Shown here: positions 45,933 to 53,983 of the stretch, piece by piece
Layout: each line of letters opens with the position of its first letter
Position numbering within the stretch: position 1 is the first letter of the stretch
Source: Clostridium collagenovorans DSM 3089
GTDB lineage: Bacteria; Bacillota; Clostridia; Clostridiales; Clostridiaceae
Reading direction: 5' to 3'
Length of the DNA stretch: 64,000 bases
NCBI RefSeq assembly: GCF_900130005.1
Contig: NZ_FQXP01000012.1
Span: forward strand, 62,001 to 126,000
The notes under the pieces: generated by a model
The model's database searches: none
Told to the model about the DNA's origin: nothing
What the model saw: the letters and a program-made list of their open reading frames with translations, nothing else
Program-made: the position numbers and the translations under genes

Positions 45933-46080
45933 ATTTACCTCCTTTACCTAATATATTTCACCTTAAAATTCATCTATTATATTAGTTGTACTTTGAAATT
46001 TAAAAGGTATAGTGAAAAGATTATTTCTTAACCTATCTTATATAATAATCTTTCGCTAAATTTAAGGGGGATTCTATATT
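45933..46080 (+). promoter_or_regulatory. Upstream module shared by two tasA-like genes (copy 1)
   Basis: ATTTACCTCC..CCTAATAT lies 148 nt before the ATG, with TATTATATTAGTTGT midway and AAGGGGGATTC as ribosome site. The same order and spacing occur before the tasA-like gene at 49725 (151 nt). It is probably the shared promoter and regulatory region. Confidence 0.5.
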
Positions 46081-46689
46081 ATGAAAAGTAAAAAACTTAC
46101 AGCTTTAGCTTTAGCCGCAGCATTAATGACAGGAGCTGCTGGATCATATGCTTATTTCTCAAGCACCGCTAGCATCGAAACACCTGCTAACTTAATTATC
46201 GAAACCGGAAGCATGAATTTAAAGGCAGATAGTGGGGTTTGGGTTACTAATGACAATAATGAAACTTCCAAAGTAGATGTTACCGACGCAAATGGAAATA
46301 CAACCACTAAATTTACTAATGTTAGACCTGGAGAAAGCTTCGTAAAGGATTATTATATTAAACCTACAGATAGCACATTAAAACAAAAGGTTGCTTTCAC
46401 TGGTGGAAATATTAAAAATCAACCTGAGGGAATTTCTTTATCTTTTTATGCTGAATTTATTCAAAGAGATGCTGACGGAAATGTTATTGATTATTATCCA
46501 GTTTATGCTGGTAATGAAATCACTTTCAATCCTGAATTTAATGAAGAAATCCGTGTTTCAATAAAAGCTACTGCAAATACTTCTATGAATAATACTGACT
46601 CAACTAATGCCTCAAATCAATTAAGATCCTTTGACTTAAATGATTGCATAGAAAAACTAGTATTTACAGGTAAACAAATGAACCAATAA
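46081..46689 (+). CDS. TasA/camelysin-family surface protein, paralogue 1
   Basis: A 202-residue secreted protein with a TasA-type leader (ALALAAALMTGAAGSYAYFSS) of the kind processed by SipW. The mature part is a beta-rich TasA/camelysin domain (TPANLIIETGSMNL, NVRPGESFVKDYYI). TasA proteins polymerise into matrix fibres in bacilli, and the related BsaA forms surface fibres in Clostridium perfringens. AAGGGGG precedes the ATG. It is monocistronic (terminator at 46716) and starts a cluster of similar genes with sipW. The leader and mature domain resemble the 49725 protein most closely. Confidence 0.87.
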   Translation: MKSKKLTALALAAALMTGAAGSYAYFSSTASIETPANLIIETGSMNLKADSGVWVTNDNNETSKVDVTDANGNTTTKFTNVRPGESFVKDYYIKPTDSTLKQKVAFTGGNIKNQPEGISLSFYAEFIQRDADGNVIDYYPVYAGNEITFNPEFNEEIRVSIKATANTSMNNTDSTNASNQLRSFDLNDCIEKLVFTGKQMNQ

Positions 46690-46715
46690 GTTTAATATTA
46701 TTAATACTTAAATAT

Positions 46716-46750
46716 AAAAGGATATTCTAATTATTTAGAATATCTTTTTA
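46716..46750 (+). terminator. Terminator of tasA-like gene 1
   Basis: AAAAGGATATTCTAA / TTAGAATATCTTTT stem with a short loop and T-run, 27 nt after the stop. Confidence 0.85.
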
Positions 46751-46909
46751 TGTAATATATACCTTATAATATTGAAACTTAACTATATTATCTTATTAGT
46801 TGAATTTTAGTATTTCACTCTAAAATTATCAAACTAAGTAAGAGTTTACTCGAATAACTATATATCCAATGGGACTTTTAACTTTTATAGTAAAGGTAGG
46901 TAGCGTAAC

Positions 46910-47620
46910 ATGAAAAAACTTAATAAATCTTTATGTTTTATGGCTCTTATCACCCTACTTTGTATACCTATAAGTAATCATTCTGTATATGCTAAATCTA
47001 CTAATGATATATTTATTACTGAGACATATACATCAAATGATGGCTATTGGTATCCAGGAAGGTCAGAGTCTAAAACATTCTCCATATTAAATAACATGGA
47101 GCAAAATATATTAATAAACAGACTTTATTTAAATTTAAACTCTTGTGCTAATTATAGCACTAATGAATTCTTATCTATAAAGAGCAAAGAATTCAAGGAA
47201 ATATCAAAGAACTGCAATGTAACTTTAATGAAAGATAATAATAAATTATTAAGCACTACCCTATGTGACTTATTAAGTAATGATGGAGTTATACTTGATG
47301 AAAAGCTTTCTTTAAGTTCTAAAGACTCTCAAGAGCTTACTCTTTTAATAGATTTTAATTCAGAAATGAATAACAACGCTCAAGGTTTAGAACTAGACCT
47401 AAGTATAGCTCTTGCATACGAAGAAAATACTGCTGCTATTGGTTCAGGAAATAGTACTAATGGATCTATAAATAAGGGCTCAACTAATACTCTCCCACAA
47501 ACTGGATCAAGTGTTGATAGATATTTGATATTTCTTGCCATAGGATTAGTTTCTGCCGTATCAGGACTAGCATTGATGGAAAGAGATTCTATAAAGAAAG
47601 GAGGTGTTCAAGATGAATAA
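46910..47620 (+). CDS. LPXTG-anchored surface protein of the TasA cluster
   Basis: A 236-residue protein with a signal peptide (MKKLNKSLCFMALITLLCIP), a beta-rich extracellular domain starting FITETYTSNDGYWYPG, a Ser/Asn-rich linker (GNSTNGSINKGS) and a sorting signal LPQTG followed by a hydrophobic stretch and a basic end. It is expected to be linked to the wall by sortase. Within a TasA cluster it is a candidate anchor or minor fibre subunit, the role TapA plays in Bacillus subtilis, though no TapA homology is claimed. The ribosome site is weak (AGGTAGG). Its last 8 nt overlap the next gene, so the two are cotranscribed. Confidence 0.82.
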   Translation: MKKLNKSLCFMALITLLCIPISNHSVYAKSTNDIFITETYTSNDGYWYPGRSESKTFSILNNMEQNILINRLYLNLNSCANYSTNEFLSIKSKEFKEISKNCNVTLMKDNNKLLSTTLCDLLSNDGVILDEKLSLSSKDSQELTLLIDFNSEMNNNAQGLELDLSIALAYEENTAAIGSGNSTNGSINKGSTNTLPQTGSSVDRYLIFLAIGLVSAVSGLALMERDSIKKGGVQDE

Positions 47621-48245
47621 AGCTTCTTTACTAGGTAGAAGGCAAAAATCTAAGCAATTACGAAGTAAAAATAAAAACTATAAAAAAGCTCTTTGTAGTT
47701 TGGGACTTTCATTAATAATGGCATCAACTGGCACCTTAGGAACCTATGCATATTTTACTACTAAAGCAGAACTTAATGCTCCAAGTAATATAATCTTAGA
47801 ATCTGGAAGCGTACAAGCTGAATATAGTAAAGCTGTGAATATTGATGGCTTGGCACCTGGAGAATCTAAAAGTGATAACTTTAACATCACTAACACAGGT
47901 ACTTTAAAACAAAATTTAGCCTTAAGTTTTGAACTTCTAAAGAATAATGAATTTAGTGATTCAGAATTCTCTGCTCTTGAATATTCTTTAAGTTTTGTAG
48001 ATAAGTCATCTGAAAATACAAAGCAAATTAAAGCTATAGAAGCTATAAATCTAAGTGATTATATAAACAACAAAAAATCCATAAGCCTAACTTATACTGA
48101 TGGTACTCCTGTTGTTCTAAATTCTAATTCTAACTTAGAATGTACAGTTTCTATAAAGTGTAAAGATAACATACCTGAATCAGCTTCAGGTAAAATTGCA
48201 AAGTTTAATTTAAAACTTACTTCTACACAATTAACTACTGACTAG
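47613..48245 (+). CDS. TasA-like surface protein, paralogue 2
   Basis: A 210-residue protein with an unusually long basic N-terminus (LLGRRQKSKQLRSKNKNYKK) before the hydrophobic leader and a TasA-type processing region GTLGTYAYFTT. The mature part follows the same plan (APSNIILESGSVQAEY, GLAPGESKSDNFNI). An in-frame GTG lies 9 nt upstream, but the ATG at 47613, 8 nt after GGAGG and overlapping the LPXTG gene stop by 8 nt, is the better start. It is translationally coupled to the anchor protein, so they may form one fibre-anchor complex. Confidence 0.82.
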   Translation: MNKASLLGRRQKSKQLRSKNKNYKKALCSLGLSLIMASTGTLGTYAYFTTKAELNAPSNIILESGSVQAEYSKAVNIDGLAPGESKSDNFNITNTGTLKQNLALSFELLKNNEFSDSEFSALEYSLSFVDKSSENTKQIKAIEAINLSDYINNKKSISLTYTDGTPVVLNSNSNLECTVSIKCKDNIPESASGKIAKFNLKLTSTQLTTD

Positions 48246-48258
48246 GGGAGGAATAGTT

Positions 48259-49095
48259 ATGATGAGAAATAAAAATGCATTTATGGCCATTGCTCTTGGG
48301 TTAGTGTTAACTACAGCCGGCAGTGGAGCAACTTATGCATACTTCAGTTCACAAATAGTACAAAGCAATACTGTAAGGATGAGTGTATTTAAAAAATTCA
48401 AAATTGACTTTACTGTAAATTCAACTAAAGCCGTAGAAAGTGTAAATGGTAAATTCGCATCTTATACAACAGAAAATACAGATAACAACTTAGGTGGAAT
48501 GAAATTTAAAATAAAAGCGGAAACCGAAAATGGTAAGGAAAGCTTAGGTAATGACATAAAAATTGTATTTGGTGCTAATTGGGATAAAAAAAATACCGCT
48601 ACTTGGAATCCAAGCACTAAAACCATCTATGCTTATTTACAACCTTCACTTCTTTATTATGAGTCAGGTATAGAAAATTTAATAAATAAAGCTTCTATTC
48701 CTGATATAAAGAAGATAGATTTTGATAAGATTGGTGGATTATCCGGAATTGCTCTTTCCACTTCTGATACTTGTAGCGCAACATTATCAGGAGGAATTAA
48801 CACAGTAAAAGCAACTAAAGAAAGTACCATGCTTACTATATCTAAGGCACCAGAAATAGATGGTAGCTTTGATATAAACTTCAAAAATAATAATAACATT
48901 AATATAACTAAAACCATCAAGGTATCTACCAGTGATTCAGCAAAGTCTATTTTAAATAAGGTAAAAGATAATCTTTTATCAGTAGATACTATTAATAAAT
49001 CCTATGATATAAAGGTTAATTCTAATACAATTACAATAACTAATAAGAATGCTGGTAAAAATACAGATATAGATATTAATTTACTTGTTAAATAG
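48259..49095 (+). CDS. TasA-leader surface protein with flagellin-hook-IN-like C-terminus
   Basis: A 278-residue protein. The leader ends GATYAYFSS, as in SipW substrates. The mature protein differs from TasA: it has a central Ile/Lys-rich region and a C-terminal ~75 residues (TIKVSTSDSAKSILNKVKDN ... ITITNKNAG) that resemble the flagellin hook IN repeat of flagellar hook-associated proteins, a small beta-alpha-beta unit. It lies 13 nt after the previous gene with GGAGG 7 nt before the ATG, so it is the last gene of the anchor operon. It may be an assembly or capping subunit; that is inference. Confidence 0.75.
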   Translation: MMRNKNAFMAIALGLVLTTAGSGATYAYFSSQIVQSNTVRMSVFKKFKIDFTVNSTKAVESVNGKFASYTTENTDNNLGGMKFKIKAETENGKESLGNDIKIVFGANWDKKNTATWNPSTKTIYAYLQPSLLYYESGIENLINKASIPDIKKIDFDKIGGLSGIALSTSDTCSATLSGGINTVKATKESTMLTISKAPEIDGSFDINFKNNNNINITKTIKVSTSDSAKSILNKVKDNLLSVDTINKSYDIKVNSNTITITNKNAGKNTDIDINLLVK

Positions 49096-49098
49096 TAA

Positions 49099-49122
49099 TC
49101 TACCACTAAAGTAGACTTTTTT
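49099..49122 (+). terminator. Terminator of the LPXTG/TasA-like operon
   Basis: Short stem TCTAC / GTAGA with a 7-nt loop followed by CTTTTTT, 3 nt after the stop codon. Confidence 0.65.
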
Positions 49123-49185
49123 ACTATGATTTGTATCTAACTTTTAAGTTCCCAAGATATAGGTCTATGTAATAATATAAATTTT

Positions 49186-49283
49186 GGAGCTGTCGCATTA
49201 AAAATTTCACATACAATATATTGTTTTGCAGTTTTAAAATTAACACAATATATTGTAGAGTTTATTCTTAGTGCGACAGCTCC
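49186..49283. mobile_element. 98-bp MITE-like element with 12-bp terminal inverted repeats
   Basis: Ends GGAGCTGTCGCA and TGCGACAGCTCC are perfect inverted repeats. Two ACAATATATTGT palindromes lie inside. The ends resemble the GAGCTGT-type termini of some insertion sequences. There is no coding capacity. With the following TTTTTAT it could also act as a terminator. Confidence 0.6.
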
Positions 49284-49370
49284 TTTTTATAATCTATTAG
49301 CAATAATTTTCTTAATTAAAACACATCATGCATTCATTAAAATTATCTAATATTTATTTTTAATTCTATG

Positions 49371-49476
49371 TATATACTTTTCAATATTAAAGCTAGATCA
49401 TAGAAATTTATTACATATTAAATTTTTTTAATCTTATAAAATATGAATGACGGTTATTTAACGCAAGATATATATT
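49371..49476. repeat. Dispersed intergenic repeat, copy C
   Basis: Landmarks TATATACTTTTCAATATTAAA, CTAGATCATAG, ATCTTATAAAATATGAATGA and TTATTTAACGCAAGATATA match copies A and B in order and spacing (~106 bp). It lies between the MITE-like element and the tasA-like gene at 49725. Confidence 0.7.
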
Positions 49477-49573
49477 ATAAAAATCTACTACTTTAGTATA
49501 ATCATTAATACTTTTAGGTATAAGATTAAATACCTCTTTTAGATAAATAAAATATAGTCCCTTTACAGTAAAA

Positions 49574-49724
49574 ATTTACCTCCAATGCCTAATATGTTTA
49601 AAATCTAAATTACATTATCATATTACTTGTGGCACTAATAAACCAAGAGGTTATACAACATATGTCACTAATACTTTCTATTAATTTAAACTTAATATTT
49701 TAAAAATCTAAGGGGGATTCAATT
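49574..49724 (+). promoter_or_regulatory. Upstream module shared by two tasA-like genes (copy 2)
   Basis: ATTTACCTCC..CCTAATAT 151 nt before the ATG, TATCATATTACTTGT midway and AAGGGGGATTC as ribosome site, in the same order as before the 46081 gene. The sequence between has diverged. Confidence 0.5.
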
Positions 49725-50324
49725 ATGAGAAGATCTAAAATAGCTGCATTAGCTTTAGCAGCAACAATGTTAACTGGTGCTGCAGCTGCAGGATCATATG
49801 CTTACTTCACAGCTAAAACTGAAGTTACTACTCCATCTAACTTAGTTATACGAACTGGTAAAATGAACTTAGAAGTATCGAAGGAAAGTGCTTGGGATAC
49901 TCAAAATATGGGAACATGGGACAAGGAAACTATAGAATCAACTTCATCAGAACTTGAAAATGGTAATACTAGCTTTGAACAAGTAAAACCAGGTGAAAGA
50001 TTCTCTAAAATTTACACAATCACTCCAAAGGATAGCAACTTAAATCAAAAGGTTACTTTTACTGGTGGAGACATACTTCCTGAAACTAATGACTTCCACA
50101 TAAACTATGTAGTTAGACACAATAATGGTTCAAGCTCTGTTGATGTTAACAAGGGAGATGTAATAAACCTTGCACCAACAGATGAAATAGAAGTATGTGT
50201 ATACGTAGATGTTAAACCTTCAATGACTGGAGAAAACCTTGGTGGCGAACAAGACAAGCTATTTGATTTAAGTGACAACATTACTCCAATAGAATTCCAA
50301 GGTGCTCAAATAAACGCTCAATAA
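49725..50324 (+). CDS. TasA/camelysin-family surface protein, paralogue 3 (linked to sipW)
   Basis: A 199-residue protein with leader ALALAATMLTGAAAAGSYAYF and a beta-rich mature domain (TPSNLVIRTGKMNLEV, QVKPGERFSKIYTITP) very like the 46081 product. It probably is exported by Sec, cut by SipW and assembled into surface fibres. AAGGGGG precedes the ATG. A stem-loop lies between it and sipW; readthrough would link tasA-sipW-luxR. By position next to sipW it may be the main fibre subunit. Confidence 0.88.
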   Translation: MRRSKIAALALAATMLTGAAAAGSYAYFTAKTEVTTPSNLVIRTGKMNLEVSKESAWDTQNMGTWDKETIESTSSELENGNTSFEQVKPGERFSKIYTITPKDSNLNQKVTFTGGDILPETNDFHINYVVRHNNGSSSVDVNKGDVINLAPTDEIEVCVYVDVKPSMTGENLGGEQDKLFDLSDNITPIEFQGAQINAQ

Positions 50325-50343
50325 TGTTTTTAAATATTTAATT

Positions 50344-50386
50344 AAAAAGGCATTCTTTCTATAAAACTAGAATGTCTTTTTTTAAT
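50344..50386 (+). terminator. Stem-loop between tasA-like gene and sipW
   Basis: AAGGCATTCT / AGAATGTCTT stem (one G-U pair), 12-nt loop, then TTTTTTTAAT. It probably limits sipW expression relative to the fibre subunit. Confidence 0.8.
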
Positions 50387-50439
50387 AGTAATAATATCAT
50401 TTCTTATGGAATGTATATTTGATAGAGGTGAAGAATTCT

Positions 50440-50931
50440 ATGCTTAAGCTAAAAAAACTGTTTAATAAAACTATATCCATATTAATTACCATTTTGTTAA
50501 TAATATTATGCCTTAACACTCTTTGCACCAAATCTGATGTTATGTTTAAAATAATTGGATTTAGAAATTATACTGTTCTAAGTGGTAGCATGGAACCAAC
50601 TATACAGCCTGGAGATGTAGTATTTATTAAACATAAAAATAAATCTACTATAGGATTAAATGACATAGTTACATTTAGAGAAGATAATAAAATAATTACT
50701 CATAGAGTAATTGAAGACTCTGAGAAAGGCTTTATAACTAAAGGAGATAATAACAACGTGGCTGATTCAACTATTCTAGAAGCTGAAAATATTTTAGGCA
50801 AGGTAGTTCTTACAGTTCCTAAAATAGGATATATATTATCATTTTTATCCAAACCATGGATTGTAACCCTAGAACTATTACTACTTGGATTCACATTCTT
50901 TTTTATCGGAATTAAGGGTACTGATGATTAA
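50440..50931 (+). CDS. sipW: SipW-type signal peptidase I
   Basis: A 163-residue membrane signal peptidase of the ER-type group: catalytic Ser in VLSGSMEPTIQPGD, His instead of Lys in ITHRVIE, and Asp in TKGDNN. One N-terminal and one C-terminal membrane segment. SipW enzymes mature TasA-type proteins, which explains the neighbouring genes. An in-frame TTG lies upstream, but the ATG at 50440 is 9 nt after GAGGTG and is the better start. A LuxR-type gene begins 21 nt after the stop, so it is likely cotranscribed. Confidence 0.92.
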   Translation: MLKLKKLFNKTISILITILLIILCLNTLCTKSDVMFKIIGFRNYTVLSGSMEPTIQPGDVVFIKHKNKSTIGLNDIVTFREDNKIITHRVIEDSEKGFITKGDNNNVADSTILEAENILGKVVLTVPKIGYILSFLSKPWIVTLELLLLGFTFFFIGIKGTDD

Positions 50932-50952
50932 TCATATTAGGAGGTGTATTTT

Positions 50953-51564
50953 ATGAATGCTATTATTATTTCTGAATATTTTATAGTACAGGATGCTATA
51001 AATCAACTTCTTTATAAGAACTTTAATATAGAAGAAATCAAAAATCTAAAAGAGCTAAATTCATTTAAAGAATTGAATCTCATGAATTATGAACTTTTAA
51101 TAATTAATATGGACTATGAAGATGACAAAATTATTTCTTTAGTAAGGTCCATAAAAAACAATTACCGTAATATACAAATAATTATGTTGAATTTCAAATC
51201 CAATCTTAACTTAGCTTTAGAGTATATTCAATCTGGTATAGATGCTTACTTATTAAATATTAAAGAAAAGGATGAGTTTATTTATGCTATACGCAAAGTC
51301 CTAGAAGGTAAAAAATACTTTGATAGTTCTTTACTTGAAAAAATATTAAATGATTCAACTAAAAATAGAGCCTTAGATTTAACTGACCGAGAAACACAAA
51401 TTCTTGAAGAAGTGTCAAAGGGATTAAGTAACAAAGAAATAGCCTCTATTTTATACCTATCTGAGTATACTGTAAAAAAACATATTAGTAATATACTAAA
51501 AAAACTTAAGTTAAAAAGTAGGAGAGATCTAATGATTTATGCACTTAAAAATCGTACAAGTTAA
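50953..51564 (+). CDS. Atypical LuxR/NarL-type regulator 1
   Basis: A 203-residue regulator with a degenerate receiver and a C-terminal LuxR helix-turn-helix (LTDRETQILEEVSKGLSNKE; recognition helix SEYTVKKHISN). The receiver lacks the conserved acidic pair (IISEYF), Asn occupies the phospho-acceptor position (IINMD), and Asn (LLNIKEKDE) stands where the conserved Lys is expected. Phosphorylation is therefore unlikely. An in-frame GTG is 9 nt upstream; the ATG at 50953 with GGAGG 8 nt away is preferred. It follows sipW by 21 nt and probably regulates the fibre genes. The two paralogues follow. Confidence 0.85.
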   Translation: MNAIIISEYFIVQDAINQLLYKNFNIEEIKNLKELNSFKELNLMNYELLIINMDYEDDKIISLVRSIKNNYRNIQIIMLNFKSNLNLALEYIQSGIDAYLLNIKEKDEFIYAIRKVLEGKKYFDSSLLEKILNDSTKNRALDLTDRETQILEEVSKGLSNKEIASILYLSEYTVKKHISNILKKLKLKSRRDLMIYALKNRTS

Positions 51565-52036
51565 TACCTATATTTACTATAGCAGAATGTAATTTAAGTG
51601 AAGATTTAATTATATGATGCTATTTTCTTTTTAAAATATTGTTATTCTCATCTATATTTATTTGCATATATGTATATTTATGTTTTAATTTGAAATTTTG
51701 TGTATATAGACTTCTAATTTAATAGTTATCATTCTTTTTTTTTCCATTTTTTCTTCCTTATACTTGATTATTATTGTATTTTTATATTATAATATATTGG
51801 TACATGGTATATTTAGCCTTAAATTCTATATATTTAGTTACATAACAATTTTTCTCTTAATTCCATTATATATTTTATTTTTAATTTTATAAGTTAACTC
51901 TTTAGATTTTATAATAATACTAGGTTGGCTTTTAATTTATATAATATGATGTAATTTTTATATTACATTACTATATTGCGGTTATTTTAAATGCATTTTA
52001 ATTTTAAGTTTCAACTTAATTTTAGGAGGTAATTCA
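51565..52036. other. Gene-free, extremely AT-rich spacer
   Basis: 470 bp between regulators 1 and 2. T-rich with no ORF, hairpin or repeat that I can define. It must contain the promoter of regulator 2. Confidence 0.35.
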
Positions 52037-52645
52037 ATGAATTCCATTATTATTTCAGATTCATTCATAATTAGAGATGCTTTGACAAACTTATTAAAAA
52101 CAAACTTTAAGGTAGATAGTATAACCAGTTACCTAAATTTGAAGGAAGTATCCAATGAAAGTTTACAAAAAACTAAACTTTTAATTGTAGATTTAAAAAT
52201 GGTTACAACTTCAGATATGTCTTACTTAAACAGTTTAAAGTTAAAATTTCACAACTTGAAAGTTGTTATTTTAGACCTTCTAAGCAATTCAAACACACTG
52301 TCAAGAGTAAGTACTTTAAATATCGATGCATATATTATAAACATTACAGATAAGGATGAATTTTCCCTTATAATAAAAAAGGTTCTAAAAAATGAAAAAT
52401 ACTTTGATAGCGAATTGATGGGAATGTTAATTAAATCAAATAAACGCTCACTTAATAAATCTCTACTCACCAAAAGAGAACTTGAAATTGTTTCTCAAGT
52501 ATCTAAAGGCTTTGACAATAAAGAAATAGCAGAAAACCTATATATTTCTGAATACACAGTGAAAAAACACATTAGTAATATACTATCAAAACTCCACTTT
52601 AAAAATAGACGTGACCTTATGTTATATGCTTTAGATGATAAATAA
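52037..52645 (+). CDS. Atypical LuxR/NarL-type regulator 2
   Basis: A 202-residue paralogue of regulator 1. The receiver starts IIISDSFII, lacking the first acid residue, but keeps an Asp at the phospho-acceptor position (LLIVDLKM). Asn replaces the conserved Lys (YIINITDKDE). The LuxR domain contains LTKRELEIVSQVSKG and the same recognition helix SEYTVKKHISN. GGAGG lies 8 nt before the ATG. It has its own terminator and is therefore a separate unit. Phosphorylation is possible but no kinase lies nearby. Confidence 0.85.
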   Translation: MNSIIISDSFIIRDALTNLLKTNFKVDSITSYLNLKEVSNESLQKTKLLIVDLKMVTTSDMSYLNSLKLKFHNLKVVILDLLSNSNTLSRVSTLNIDAYIINITDKDEFSLIIKKVLKNEKYFDSELMGMLIKSNKRSLNKSLLTKRELEIVSQVSKGFDNKEIAENLYISEYTVKKHISNILSKLHFKNRRDLMLYALDDK

Positions 52646-52714
52646 TTCATTTTAAGCACGTTTAGATACAATTAAAACAAAGTCTATTGAAAGCTTAACT
52701 CCTAAAGTATATTC

Positions 52715-52770
52715 TAAATATATAAGATCAACTACACCTTTAGTGTATAATCTTATATATTTATTTTTTT
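52715..52770 (+). terminator. Terminator of regulator 2
   Basis: 14-bp stem TAAATATATAAGAT / ATCTTATATATTTA with a 21-nt loop, then a run of T. Regulator 3 starts about 30 nt later. Confidence 0.75.
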
Positions 52771-52800
52771 TGTTTATTGGTTATTTAGGAGGTATACAAA

Positions 52801-53418
52801 ATGAACACACTAATATTATCCGATTCATTTATAGTGAAGGACTCATTGAGAAACCTATTAGAAAGCAACTTTAATATGGATAACATAGAAATGGCCAGCA
52901 AAATAAAAGACCTTTCTACAGAAATTCTTACAAACATGAATCTATTAATAGTAGATTTAAACGATAATGATAATGATTTATCATATATAAATAAACTAAA
53001 AGAAACTTTTAGAAACCTAAAAATAATTATATTCGATTTTTTCAAGGGACAAAGTAATTTATTAAATCTATTCAATATAAACATCGATGCATATGTTTTA
53101 AATCCTACAGATAAGATTGAATTTATTTATATAATCCGTAAAGTACTAGATGGCAAAAAATATTTCTCTAGTGAAATATTAAATACAATTCTCCAATCAA
53201 ACTTAAAAGAATCCTCTTCCGCTAAGATTACAACCCGAGAATTTGAAGTTTTAAATTGCTTATCTAAGGGGCTTTCAAACAAAGATATCGCTAAAAGTTT
53301 ATATATTTCTGAATACACCGTAAAAAAACACATCAGTAATATGCTTTATAAATTAGAATTAAAAAGTAGACATAGTCTTGTAATATTCGCCTTGGAAAAC
53401 AACCTTTTCAAAGCCTAG
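52801..53418 (+). CDS. Atypical LuxR/NarL-type regulator 3
   Basis: A 205-residue paralogue. The receiver begins LILSDSFIV, has Asp at the acceptor position (LLIVDLND) and Asn in place of the conserved Lys (YVLNPTDKIE). The LuxR domain (ITTREFEVLNCLSKGLSNKD) ends in the same recognition helix SEYTVKKHISN. AGGAGG precedes the ATG by about 7 nt. The three genes share an order of motifs that points to serial duplication. A bidirectional terminator lies 340 bp downstream. Confidence 0.85.
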   Translation: MNTLILSDSFIVKDSLRNLLESNFNMDNIEMASKIKDLSTEILTNMNLLIVDLNDNDNDLSYINKLKETFRNLKIIIFDFFKGQSNLLNLFNINIDAYVLNPTDKIEFIYIIRKVLDGKKYFSSEILNTILQSNLKESSSAKITTREFEVLNCLSKGLSNKDIAKSLYISEYTVKKHISNMLYKLELKSRHSLVIFALENNLFKA

Positions 53419-53753
53419 AGGTTTTGATATCTGAATTTCTTAATATGAAATTCTATATATCTTTAGTCTACAATATATTTTGTTTTAATTTCCTTGATTT
53501 TTCTGTATAGCTAAATATCAAGCTCCAACTTAAGCTAAAATCTTGTGATTTTGCCTTAACTCTAGATTATATAAATTCTAGATTTTAATTATGCATATTT
53601 ATATTTAAATTTATAAAATTTGCTATGCATATTTATAGCGAAAATTTAATATATATTATTTATGAGCTTAAGCTCATCCCTCAATATATAACTTATAAAA
53701 TTTAAATCCTTTATAATTTCCCGATAATAAACCTTAATTATTAACCCTTAAAT
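53419..53753. other. Gene-free spacer with a 16-bp palindrome
   Basis: No ORF. ATGAGCTTAAGCTCAT at 53662-53677 is a perfect palindrome, and TATGCATATTTATA occurs twice (~53593 and ~53626). Possible regulator sites or decayed repeats; no gene start is close. Confidence 0.35.
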
Positions 53754-53788
53754 AAAAACAGTAGTTATGTAAAATAACTACTGTTTTT
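53754..53788. terminator. Bidirectional terminator between converging genes
   Basis: 15-bp perfect stem AAAAACAGTAGTTAT / ATAACTACTGTTTTT with a 5-nt loop and A/T runs on both sides. It serves regulator 3 (plus) and the 300-residue gene (minus). Confidence 0.9.
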
Positions 53789-53983
53789 ATACCTACACAT
53801 TAAGTTTAAGCATTTAGTTTTAAGCTTAGCCATTTAGTTTAAATCTTTATAGTTCTATAGCTTGCCGATTCAATTTAAACTTTTGCATCTATTTAAAGCT
53901 TAACAACTTAACTTCCTCTTTATATCTCTGTATAAGCTTTATCACTTGGCTTAAAGCTTTACCTATATATGAAATTTAACGAT
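53789..53983. repeat. Degenerate tandem repeat downstream of the 300-residue gene
   Basis: Words built on TTTAGTTTAAATCTT and AAGCTTAGCCA recur with spacing of about 20-40 bp between the terminator and the stop at 53984. It may be another decayed 3'-end duplication. Confidence 0.35.
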
